Assembly (NCBI GenBank): GCA_016297555.1
Contig: JAEDGK010000026.1
Coordinates: 1 to 20,618 of the forward strand
Length of the DNA stretch: 20,618 nucleotides
Reading direction: 5' to 3'
Source: Clostridiaceae bacterium
GTDB taxonomy: Bacteria; Bacillota; Clostridia; Oscillospirales; Acutalibacteraceae
The notes under the pieces: generated by a model
Databases searched by the model: none
What the model was told of the DNA's origin: nothing
What the model saw: the letters and a program-made list of their open reading frames with translations, nothing else
Made by a program: the position numbers and the translations under genes
Shown: positions 15,204 to 20,618 of the stretch, piece after piece
Position numbering within the stretch: the stretch's first letter is position 1
How the letters are laid out: every line of letters begins with the position of its first letter

Positions 15204-17364
15204 CAGCGAAAAAAGAATTTTCAAGCTTGATACCGCAACATCAAGCTATATATTTGAGATTTACGAAGAAAACTACATTGTTCATCTTTACTACGGCGCA
15301 AAAATACCCGACTGTAATGTTACTCAGCTCAAATACAGAGGCAGTTTTCCGTCGTTCAGCCCCAATAACATAAATGTCAGCGACCCGATGTTTTCACCCG
15401 ATATAACTCCGCTCGAATATTCGGGCGAGGGAACGGGCGATTTCCGCTCTGCTGCCGTTGCGGTCAGAAATGCCGACGGAAACAACTCAACGGATTTCAG
15501 ATACAAGTCACATAAGATTTACGGCGGCAAGCCCGCTATCGAAGGACTTCCCGCGCTTTATGTTGAAAATGACGCCGACGCTCAAACTCTTGAGCTGCTG
15601 GCGGAAGACTCCGTTACGGGAGTTCAGGCGGTGCTTTATTATACCGTTTTTGAAAATCTCGGAGCAATGACGAGAAGCGTTAAGATTATCAACGCATCAG
15701 ACAGACCCGTTGAGATTGAAAAGGTTTACAGCTCGTGCGTTGAATTCCATACTCACGATTATGAGCTGCTGACTCTTTACGGCAAATGGGGCAAAGAGAG
15801 AAGCCTTGAAAGGCGAGCTCTTGCTCACGGCAGGCAGCTTGTTTCAAGCAAAAGAGGCTCTTCAAGCCATCATCATAATCCGTTTGCGGCTATTGTTGAT
15901 AAAGGTGCAACCGAGGATTACGGCAGCGCTTACGGATTTAATCTCGTTTACAGCGGCAATTTTGCTTTTGAGGCTGAGGTCAACCAATTCGCGGGAACAA
16001 GAGTTTTAATGGGTATTAATCCCGACGGCTTCGGTTGGAAGCTTGAGCCGGGCAGCAGCTTCAGCTCTCCCGAGGTTGTTATGGTTTATTCCGCAAACGG
16101 AATAGGCGAAATGAGCCGTATTTTCCATAGGCTTTACAGAAAGCATCTTATAAGAGGCAAGTGGAAAGATATAAAAAGACCCTTGCTCATTAATAACTGG
16201 GAAGCAACGGGAATGGAGTTCACGGGCGAGCAGCTTGTTACCTTTGCCGAAAGAGCGGCGGAGCTCGGCATTGATATGCTCGTTATGGATGACGGCTGGT
16301 TCGGTAACAGAGACAGCGACCGCTGTGCGCTCGGCGATTGGACGGTCAACGAGAAAAAGCTCGGCGGAACCCTTTCGGAGTTTATCGAAAAAATAAATGC
16401 TCTCGGTCTTAAATTCGGGATATGGTATGAGCCTGAAATGATTTCAAGGGACAGCGAGCTTTACCGCGCCCATCCCGATTGGTGCATCCATGTTCCGGGC
16501 AGAGAAAAATCAATCGCAAGGTATCAGTATGTTCTTGATTATTCAAGGCAGGATGTCCGTGATTACATTTTCGGAGAAATGTATAAGGTTCTCTCGGCAA
16601 ATAAGATTGATTATCTTAAATGGGATTTCAACCGCAATCTGACCGAGGTAGGCTCGGCACAGCTTCCGCCCGAAAGGCAAAAAGAAGTTTTCCACCGCTT
16701 CGTTCTCGGAACCTATGAGGTTATGGACAGGCTCACAAAGGCATTCCCCGATATGCTCATTGAGAATTGCTCGGGCGGCGGTGGTCGCTTTGACCCGGGA
16801 ATGTTATATTATTCGCCGCAGATTTGGACGAGCGATAATACCGACCCCATCGAGCGCCTTTCCATTCAGTTCGGCACATCGATGTGTTACCCCGCCTCAA
16901 CCATGGGCGCTCATGTTTCGGCAAGCCGCCGCACGGGCTATGAAACAAAGGGCAATGTTGCGCTTTGGGGCTCTTTCGGCTATGAGCTTGACCCCAACAA
17001 ATTCACCGAAGAAGATAAAAAAATTGTCAAACAGCAGGTTGGGGAATATCATAAATACTATGATGTAATTCATTTCGGCGACCTTTACAGGCTCATAAGC
17101 CCGTCTGAAAATCCGTTCCGCGCGGCGTGGGAATTTGTCTCGGAGGATAAAACCGAGGCTCTGCTCACAAGCGTTGTTATGAGAAAGCCCGAAGACAGAG
17201 CCCTGTTTATAAAGCTTAAAGGTCTTGACCCCGATAAATACTATATCGATGAAGATACGCACGAGGTATATTCGGGCGCTCTGCTGATGAATGCGGGTCT
17301 TTGCATTATCGCAAGCACGGATGACGGCACAAGCTTTAAAAAATATTTCAAGGCTGTTGAATGA
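15187..17364 (+). CDS. Alpha-galactosidase, glycoside hydrolase family 36
   Basis: This 725-residue retaining enzyme removes terminal alpha-1,6-linked galactose from raffinose-type sugars or similar glycans. An N-terminal beta-sandwich (about 1-335) precedes the barrel. The barrel carries NNWEATGMEF, VMDDGWFG, KFGIWYEPEM, LKWDFNRN with the nucleophile Asp480, CSGGGGRFDPGML, and TSDNTD with acid/base Asp550. These positions fall within two residues of Geobacillus stearothermophilus AgaA (478/548), and the length is typical of the tetrameric GH36 enzymes. There is no signal peptide, so it is cytoplasmic and needs imported substrate; no sugar transporter is in the window. The start overlaps the DUF4091 gene by 17 bases. 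A hairpin that terminates mainly in the opposite direction follows. Confidence 0.96.
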   Translation: MPITFDSEKRIFKLDTATSSYIFEIYEENYIVHLYYGAKIPDCNVTQLKYRGSFPSFSPNNINVSDPMFSPDITPLEYSGEGTGDFRSAAVAVRNADGNNSTDFRYKSHKIYGGKPAIEGLPALYVENDADAQTLELLAEDSVTGVQAVLYYTVFENLGAMTRSVKIINASDRPVEIEKVYSSCVEFHTHDYELLTLYGKWGKERSLERRALAHGRQLVSSKRGSSSHHHNPFAAIVDKGATEDYGSAYGFNLVYSGNFAFEAEVNQFAGTRVLMGINPDGFGWKLEPGSSFSSPEVVMVYSANGIGEMSRIFHRLYRKHLIRGKWKDIKRPLLINNWEATGMEFTGEQLVTFAERAAELGIDMLVMDDGWFGNRDSDRCALGDWTVNEKKLGGTLSEFIEKINALGLKFGIWYEPEMISRDSELYRAHPDWCIHVPGREKSIARYQYVLDYSRQDVRDYIFGEMYKVLSANKIDYLKWDFNRNLTEVGSAQLPPERQKEVFHRFVLGTYEVMDRLTKAFPDMLIENCSGGGGRFDPGMLYYSPQIWTSDNTDPIERLSIQFGTSMCYPASTMGAHVSASRRTGYETKGNVALWGSFGYELDPNKFTEEDKKIVKQQVGEYHKYYDVIHFGDLYRLISPSENPFRAAWEFVSEDKTEALLTSVVMRKPEDRALFIKLKGLDPDKYYIDEDTHEVYSGALLMNAGLCIIASTDDGTSFKKYFKAVE

Positions 17365-17376
17365 TTTAAACGCAAA

Positions 17377-17406
17377 AAATCCTCCCTGAATCGGCAGGGA
17401 GGATTT
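17377..17406. terminator. Terminator shared by the GH36 operon and tRNA-Gly
   Basis: AAATCCTCCCTG pairs perfectly with CAGGGAGGATTT over 12 pairs, with a 6-base loop. On the minus strand the stem ends in a run of six T before GCG, a good terminator for the tRNA. On the plus strand only TTTAAAC follows, so termination of the GH36 operon would be weaker. Confidence 0.8.
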
Positions 17407-17410
17407 AAAC

Positions 17411-17484
17411 TGGAGCGGGCAACGGGAATCGAACCCGCCTATTCAGCTTGGGAAGCTGACATTCTACCAATGAATTATGCCCGC
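17411..17484 (-). tRNA. tRNA-Gly, anticodon CCC
   Basis: The minus strand folds as a full cloverleaf. The acceptor is GCGGGCA/TGCCCGC and the D stem is ATTC/GAAT with loop ATTGGTA. The anticodon stem is TCAGC/GCTGA with loop TTCCCAA, giving anticodon CCC for codon GGG. The variable loop is ATAG. The T stem is GCGGG/CCCGT with loop TTCGATT. The discriminator is U and the 3' CCA is encoded, for a total of 74 bases. It stands alone between the GH36 and Nudix genes and has its own terminator downstream. Confidence 0.96.
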
Positions 17485-17499
17485 ACATATATTTTGTGT

Positions 17500-17505
17500 A
17501 TTATA
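17500..17505 (-). promoter_or_regulatory. Probable -10 box of the tRNA-Gly promoter
   Basis: TATAAT on the minus strand lies 15 bases before the mature tRNA 5' end, which leaves a short leader as expected for a tRNA gene. The -35 box is unclear: TTGACT at 17533-17528 is 22 bases away from TATAAT but 15 bases from an overlapping TATAAA. Confidence 0.45.
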
Positions 17506-17530
17506 CTTTATATCATTTGCACCCAAAAGT

Positions 17531-17549
17531 CAATCAAAATTTTTGATTG
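17531..17549. repeat. Perfect inverted repeat between tRNA-Gly and the Nudix gene
   Basis: CAATCAAAATTTTTGATTG consists of two 9-base arms around one central base, about 30 bases before the Nudix start. It overlaps the possible -35 element of the tRNA promoter. It could be an operator or chance in AT-rich DNA; no function is assigned. Confidence 0.4.
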
Positions 17550-17580
17550 CAATTAAATTTTTCGGTAAGGAAGTAATGTG

Positions 17581-17964
17581 ATGACTCAGGTTGTTGCCGC
17601 TCTGATTCGTCAGGGAGATAAGTTTATGATTTTTCAGCGTCCCGAAAACAAAACAAGGGCGTTTGAATGGGAATTTGTTGGCGGAAAGGCGGAAAAGGGA
17701 GAAACTCTCGAGCAGGCACTCATACGCGAGTGCCGCGAGGAAATCGGCGTTACGGTAAAGGTCGGCAGCGTTTTTGCAGAGGTTGACCATGAATACCCCG
17801 ATATAACAATTCATCTGACTGTATTTAATGCCGAAATTGCCGAGGGCATTCCTCAAAGGCTTGAACACAACGATATCAGGTGCATAACTCCCGATGAAAT
17901 TCCGCAATATGAGTTTTGCCCCGCCGATAAAGATATACTCAAAAAAATCAGGGAGGAATTTTAA
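17581..17964 (+). CDS. Nudix hydrolase, MutT-like
   Basis: This 127-residue cytoplasmic enzyme would hydrolyse a nucleoside diphosphate-X bond. The complete Nudix box runs from Gly35 to Val57: Gly35, Glu41, Arg49-Glu50, Glu53-Glu54 and Gly56. The pattern VAALIRQGDKFMIFQRPE at the N-terminus and the WEFVGGK lead-in are those of the MutT/8-oxo-dGTP diphosphatase branch. The short C-terminus (HLTVFNAEI...EFCPADKDIL) also fits that branch. The true substrate may still differ, because Nudix specificity is hard to read from sequence. GTG at 17578 is in frame, but AAGGA 9 bases before ATG 17581 favours the latter. The stop TAA overlaps the ATG of the next gene by one base, so the two proteins should be translationally coupled. 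Confidence 0.9.
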   Translation: MTQVVAALIRQGDKFMIFQRPENKTRAFEWEFVGGKAEKGETLEQALIRECREEIGVTVKVGSVFAEVDHEYPDITIHLTVFNAEIAEGIPQRLEHNDIRCITPDEIPQYEFCPADKDILKKIREEF

Positions 17965-18314
17965 TGGTTCTTTTTGTTGAATATCCTAAATGCACCACCT
18001 GCCAAAAGGCAAAAAAGTGGCTTGATGAAAACGGTGTTGAATATACCGACCGCCACATCAAAGAGGAAAATCCGACCTTTGAAGAGCTGAAAAAATGGCA
18101 CGAAGAAAGCGGACTTCCGCTCAGAAAGTTTTTTAACACAAGCGGCTTGCTTTATAAATCAATGGAGCTTAAAGATAAGCTGCCGAATATGAACGAGGAG
18201 GAGCAGCTGAAGCTTTTGGCAACTGACGGTATGCTCGTTAAACGCCCGATTGCCGTCAGCGGCAAAACCGTTCTTGTCGGCTTTAAGCCTGCGGAATGGG
18301 AAAAGCTTAAATAA
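17964..18314 (+). CDS. ArsC/Spx-family thioredoxin-fold protein
   Basis: This 116-residue protein belongs to the ArsC-like family that includes Spx, MgsR and YusI/YffB proteins. The redox-type motif is CTTC (Cys10, Cys13), right after the first strand VLFVEYPKC. WLDENGVEYTDRHIKEENPT and LPLRKFFNTSG follow, then the cis-proline motif KRPIAV (Arg94-Pro95) and VGFKPAEWEKL at the end. Automatic annotation as arsenate reductase is possible but not supported: no other ars gene is present, and the CxxC form is that of Spx-like or glutathione/thiol-related members. Spx itself is a transcriptional regulator of thiol stress. Whether this one binds RNA polymerase is unknown. It starts in a TAATG overlap with the Nudix stop, with GGGAGG upstream, and ends before a strong terminator. 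An oxidative-stress pair is a reasonable inference. Confidence 0.87.
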   Translation: MVLFVEYPKCTTCQKAKKWLDENGVEYTDRHIKEENPTFEELKKWHEESGLPLRKFFNTSGLLYKSMELKDKLPNMNEEEQLKLLATDGMLVKRPIAVSGKTVLVGFKPAEWEKLK

Positions 18315-18342
18315 ACCGACTTTCGGGAAAAACTGAAAATTG

Positions 18343-18375
18343 CGCCGGGGTACTCTGCGGTATCCCGGCGTTTTT
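18343..18375 (+). terminator. Intrinsic terminator of the Nudix/ArsC-like operon
   Basis: CGCCGGGGTAC pairs with GTATCCCGGCG over 11 pairs (one G-U) with a 6-base loop. It is followed by TTTTT, a classic terminator 28 bases after the stop codon. Confidence 0.92.
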
Positions 18376-18411
18376 GCAAAAAAGAACAGCGGCAGACATA
18401 AGCCTGCCGCT
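18376..18411 (-). terminator. Second hairpin, terminator-like on the minus strand
   Basis: AGCGGCAG (18388-18395) pairs perfectly with CTGCCGCT (18404-18411) around an 8-base loop. On the minus strand it is followed by GTTCTTTTTTGC, so it reads as a terminator for leftward transcripts. No minus-strand gene leads into it, so it may instead block leftward transcription or belong to a small RNA. Confidence 0.5.
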
Positions 18412-18610
18412 GCCTTTGAGAAACGCGAAAAAACAGAAGTTGTCAAATATTATAAAAACTCCTCTCATATATATAATGTCGAAAATCGCGAAATCTTTCG
18501 CAAAAATTTATATTGTTTTTTCAACTTTGTATGATTGAACAAATTGACACGCTTAAAATTGTTGAAAAGTAACAATCAAAAACAGCACTATCCATAAATT
18601 CCGAAACATC

Positions 18611-18639
18611 TTGAAATCCGAAAGAAAAAATAATATAAT
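18611..18639 (+). promoter_or_regulatory. Promoter of the AlkD-like gene
   Basis: TTGAAA (18611-18616) and TATAAT (18634-18639) are separated by exactly 17 bases. Transcription should begin near 18646, leaving about 26 bases before ATG 18672. GAGGGGAG in this leader is the ribosome site. Confidence 0.85.
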
Positions 18640-18671
18640 CATAATATCATCTTAAAAGAGGGGAGACGGCG

Positions 18672-19361
18672 ATGACAGAAGCACAGGAGATTATCCGAAA
18701 CCGACTTTTTGAGCTTGCGGACGCCGATTATGCGGAATTTCAGCGAAAGCTTATGCCGACCGTTGCGCCCGAGAGCGTTATAGGCGTGCGTACTCCCGCG
18801 CTGAGAAAGCTTGCGGCGGAGCTTTCGGGAACGGAGCAGGCGGCGGAATTTATCGGAATACTGCCCCATAAATACTATGAGGAAAACAATCTCCATGCGT
18901 TTTTAATCGAGCGCATAAAAGATTATTCCGCCTGTATTAAGGCGCTGGACGATTTTTTGCCTTTTGTTGATAATTGGGCAACCTGCGATATGATGCGCCC
19001 CAAGGTGTTCAATAAGCATTTGAACGAGCTGCCGCCGCAGATTAATATTTGGATATCCTCGGGTGAAACATATAAAATTCGGTTCGGAATAGAAATGCTT
19101 ATGACATTTTATCTTGACGAAAGCTTCAGCCCCGAATATCCCGAAACCGTTGCAAGCGTCAGCTCCGATGAATACTATGTTATTATGATGAAGGCGTGGT
19201 ATTTTGCAACCGCGCTCGCCAAGCAGTATAACGCCGTTATTCCCTATATTGAGCAAAACAGACTCGATAAAGAAACGCATAACAAAACCATAAGAAAAGC
19301 TGTTGAAAGCTATCGCATAACCGATGAGCAAAAGGCATATCTGCGGTCGCTTAAACGATAA
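18672..19361 (+). CDS. DNA alkylation repair protein, AlkD-like HEAT-repeat glycosylase
   Basis: This 229-residue all-helical protein matches the DNA alkylation repair family (PF08713). AlkD enzymes in it excise positively charged alkylated bases such as 7-methylguanine and 3-methyladenine without flipping the base. Residues that correspond to the Bacillus cereus AlkD active site are visible: Trp102 and Asp106 in DNWATCD, Arg137 in YKIRFGIEML, and Trp176 in MMKAWYFA. The early motif GVRTPALRKLA is also typical. Length is close to AlkD (about 235). Its own strong promoter and good ribosome site suggest steady expression. The next gene follows after 21 bases, so the two may be co-transcribed without an obvious functional link. 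Confidence 0.92.
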   Translation: MTEAQEIIRNRLFELADADYAEFQRKLMPTVAPESVIGVRTPALRKLAAELSGTEQAAEFIGILPHKYYEENNLHAFLIERIKDYSACIKALDDFLPFVDNWATCDMMRPKVFNKHLNELPPQINIWISSGETYKIRFGIEMLMTFYLDESFSPEYPETVASVSSDEYYVIMMKAWYFATALAKQYNAVIPYIEQNRLDKETHNKTIRKAVESYRITDEQKAYLRSLKR

Positions 19362-19382
19362 AAAACGAAAGGAACATAAACA

Positions 19383-20225
19383 ATGTATTATAAAATAGAA
19401 AACGAATTTTTGACCTGTGAAATTGATGATATGGGAGCACAGCTCCATTCTTTGAAGCTCAAAGAAAACGGCACGGAATATATCTGGCAGGGCAATCCCG
19501 AGATCTGGTACGGTCAGGCTCCCGTGCTGTTTCCGATAATCGGTCAGTTAATCGGCGATAAATACAGATATAACGGCGTTGAATACACAATGCCCAAGCA
19601 CGGTCTTGCCCGCAAGCTTCCGTTTAATGTTAAGGAGTGCGGCGGCGCAAAGGCGGTTTTCAGCCTTGAAAGCGATGAAAACACACTTAAAAGCTACCCC
19701 TTTGAATTTGAACTGCTCGTTTCGTTTGAGCTTTGCGGCAAAGCGCTGAAAAACACAATGACGGTAATTAACAAAGCCGACGGCGAAATGTATTTTTCAA
19801 TCGGAGCGCATCCCGGATTTAACTGCGAGGTCGGTGATGTTATCGAATTTGAAAAGCCCGAAACTCTTTCAACCGAACGCATTGATAAAGAAAATCTGAT
19901 AATTCCCGAAAAATTCCCTCTGATTGAGAATTCAAGAGAAATTGAGATAACAAAGGATATCTTCGCTCCCGACGCTCTAATTCTCTCTGAAATCAAGTCC
20001 GAAAAGCTGAGAATTCTCGGCAAAAACAAGATTGAATTCACTTTCGGCAAATGTCCTTTCCTCGGCATTTGGGCAAAGCCGGGAGCGCCCTATGTGTGCA
20101 TTGAGCCGTGGTACGGAGTTAACGACGGCAGAGAGGTAAAAAACGATATTTCCGAAAAGCGAGGTATTCAGCGCCTTGATAAAGACGGAAAATTTGAGTT
20201 TTATTGGAAAGCCGAGATAATATAA
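19383..20225 (+). CDS. Aldose 1-epimerase family protein (LacX-like)
   Basis: This 280-residue cytoplasmic protein has the galactose-mutarotase beta-sandwich fold. It interconverts alpha and beta anomers of an aldose or handles a related sugar derivative. It begins with YYKIENEFLTCEIDDMGAQL, typical of the LacX-like branch rather than classical GalM. Likely active-site residues are His73 and Arg77 in PKHGLAR, His143 in IGAHPGFN, and the late acidic IEPWYG. Exact substrate specificity in this branch is not defined; hexose 6-phosphates are accepted by some distant relatives. The start follows AAAGGAAC at 7 bases, and the AlkD-like gene ends 21 bases earlier. No strong terminator follows, only a weak hairpin at 20251-20268. 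The protein could serve the galactosidase pathway encoded about 2 kb upstream. Confidence 0.9.
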   Translation: MYYKIENEFLTCEIDDMGAQLHSLKLKENGTEYIWQGNPEIWYGQAPVLFPIIGQLIGDKYRYNGVEYTMPKHGLARKLPFNVKECGGAKAVFSLESDENTLKSYPFEFELLVSFELCGKALKNTMTVINKADGEMYFSIGAHPGFNCEVGDVIEFEKPETLSTERIDKENLIIPEKFPLIENSREIEITKDIFAPDALILSEIKSEKLRILGKNKIEFTFGKCPFLGIWAKPGAPYVCIEPWYGVNDGREVKNDISEKRGIQRLDKDGKFEFYWKAEII

Positions 20226-20250
20226 TATAAAGCCTTGTGAAAAATGTAAA

Positions 20251-20268
20251 ACTTTGATGAAGCAAAGT
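20251..20268 (+). terminator. Weak hairpin after the epimerase gene
   Basis: ACTTTG pairs with CAAAGT over 6 pairs around a 6-base loop and is followed by GATAAAAATTAG. The stem is short and the U tract poor, so termination is doubtful. Confidence 0.3.
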
Positions 20269-20293
20269 GATAAAAATTAGTTTATTTTTGCGG

Positions 20294-20322
20294 TTGACCG
20301 AAAGTTCGGCGGATGTTATAAT
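20294..20322 (+). promoter_or_regulatory. Promoter of the T-box-controlled gene
   Basis: TTGACC (20294-20299) and TATAAT (20317-20322) are 17 bases apart, close to the housekeeping consensus. A short palindrome, CCGAA-AG-TTCGG (20298-20309), overlaps the -35 box and spacer. Transcription should start near 20329. Confidence 0.88.
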
Positions 20323-20339
20323 ATCAACAATATATAAAG

Positions 20340-20618
20340 CAAAACGCAGTGACGAGGAATAAGCAGTATGCTCCCGCTTACAGAGAGTTGACGGTTGGTG
20401 CGAGTCAACGGAAGGTCTTATTGCGAGCTCTCCTCCGAGCGGCCGACCCGAACCGTTTCTTTTGGGAATACATAGGGCGGACGGAACCTGACCGTTAAAG
20501 CAGGGAGCGATGTTAGTCGCGGTGAGCGGTTGCCGTTATCGGCAGCAAAAAGAGTGGTACCGCAAGATTTTTATTCGATTAAAAATCCTGTCTCTTTATT
20601 TGAGTAAAGAGGCAGGAT
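20340..20618 (+). promoter_or_regulatory. T-box leader (tRNA-sensing riboswitch), probably tRNA-Leu
   Basis: The region has the T-box order of parts. Stem I begins with GCAGTGACGAGG and carries AGTA, then AGAGAG, then an apical hairpin TTGAC/GTCAA with loop GGTTGGTGCGA. The GAG of a K-turn-like motif follows at 20437-20439. The T-box core AGAGTGGTACCGC is at 20551-20563. In the antiterminator AAAGAG (20549-20554) pairs with CTCTTT (20592-20597), which is also part of the terminator, so the two folds exclude each other. The bulge is UGGU, whose fourth base should pair with a tRNA having discriminator A. CTC triplets at 20428-20430 and 20433-20435 sit where the specifier codon is expected. With discriminator A this favours tRNA-Leu over Ser (TCC, 20434-20436), whose discriminator is normally G. 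The controlled gene, perhaps a leucyl-tRNA synthetase, is outside the window. Confidence 0.93.
20585..20618 (+). terminator. T-box terminator hairpin, cut at the window edge
   Basis: ATCCTGTCTCTTTA (20585-20598) pairs with TAAAGAGGCAGGAT (20605-20618) over 14 pairs with one G-U and a 6-base loop. The stem ends at the last base of the window, and a U tract is expected just beyond. Confidence 0.88.

Larger units (their letters stand above)
18315..18671. other. 357-base intergenic region with hairpins and a promoter
   Basis: No convincing gene is visible. The left part holds the terminator of the Nudix operon and a second strong hairpin. The middle (about 18430-18610) is AT-rich with short inverted repeats such as GCGAAA/TTTCGC (18487-18500) and ATTGTT/AACAAT (18558-18576). 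The right end carries the promoter of the AlkD-like gene. A 64-codon frame across the hairpins has no ribosome site and is not accepted. Confidence 0.7.

Noticed and set aside
17964..18314. Arsenate reductase function for the ArsC-like protein
   Set aside because: No arsR, arsB or acr3 gene nearby. The CxxC plus RPI arrangement fits Spx/YusI-like members as well or better.
18340..18534. 64-codon open frame after the Nudix operon
   Set aside because: It runs through a strong terminator and a second hairpin, has no ribosome site, and its residues show no protein-like pattern.
20414..20416. GGT as a glycine specifier in the T-box
   Set aside because: It follows GGAA and looks tempting, but it lies far from the K-turn GAG. 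The UGGU bulge predicts discriminator A, whereas tRNA-Gly here has discriminator U.
1..20618. CRISPR array, IS element, prophage or integron
   Set aside because: I saw no regularly spaced repeats, transposase, integrase or phage structural genes. All long open frames belong to chromosomal families.

Overview
The window looks like chromosomal DNA from an anaerobic, low-to-moderate GC member of the Clostridia, probably an Oscillospiraceae/Ruminococcaceae-like gut bacterium. This placement is an inference. It rests on an oxygen-independent sulfatase plus its radical-SAM maturase, a T-box leader, an MscL with a C-terminal zinc ribbon, an ECF S-component beside a type III pantothenate kinase, strong Shine-Dalgarno sites, and housekeeping promoters of the TTGxxx-16/17-TATAAT type. 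I see no phage, IS element, integrase or CRISPR array. Most genes belong to recognisable families.

Layout. (1) 2-3416, minus strand: an operon transcribed as anaerobic sulfatase-maturating enzyme, Cys-type sulfatase, DUF2804 protein. None of the three has a signal peptide, so a cytoplasmic desulfation step is likely. (2) 3513-3905, plus: a small PF06541 membrane protein whose 3' end overlaps the convergent amidase. (3) 3892-8235, minus: an envelope operon with a GHL10-type lipoprotein followed by a 956-residue membrane-anchored amidase. The amidase carries what looks like a second, active-site-less copy of the barrel. (4) 8289-8576, plus: a DUF1294 protein, then a bidirectional terminator. 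(5) 8618-11094, minus: coaX, an ECF S-component (probably pantothenate) and metA. MetA has Glu111, which predicts acetyl-CoA use. (6) 11232-12640, plus: a PflA-like radical-SAM protein, then mscL and a good terminator. (7) 12735-17364, plus: proC, a DUF4091 glycosidase-like protein and a GH36 alpha-galactosidase, tightly spaced or overlapping.

(8) 17411-17484, minus: tRNA-Gly(CCC) with its own terminator. (9) 17581-18314, plus: a Nudix hydrolase translationally coupled to an ArsC/Spx-like thioredoxin-fold protein, then a terminator. (10) 18315-18671: a 357-base gap holding two strong hairpins, an AT-rich stretch and a near-consensus promoter. (11) 18672-20225, plus: an AlkD-like DNA glycosylase and an aldose-1-epimerase-family protein. 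(12) 20294-20618: a strong promoter and a complete T-box leader up to the end of its terminator stem; the regulated gene lies beyond the window. The specifier candidates and the UGGU bulge together favour tRNA-Leu.

The main metabolic themes are glycan trimming (sulfatase, GH36, DUF4091, epimerase), envelope remodelling (amidase plus GHL10), coenzyme A precursor capture, and amino-acid synthesis (MetA, ProC). I did not find a clearly new multi-gene system. The best leads are the paired active and degenerate barrels of the envelope operon, the cytosolic sulfatase/DUF2804 operon, and the possible non-coding content of 18315-18671.
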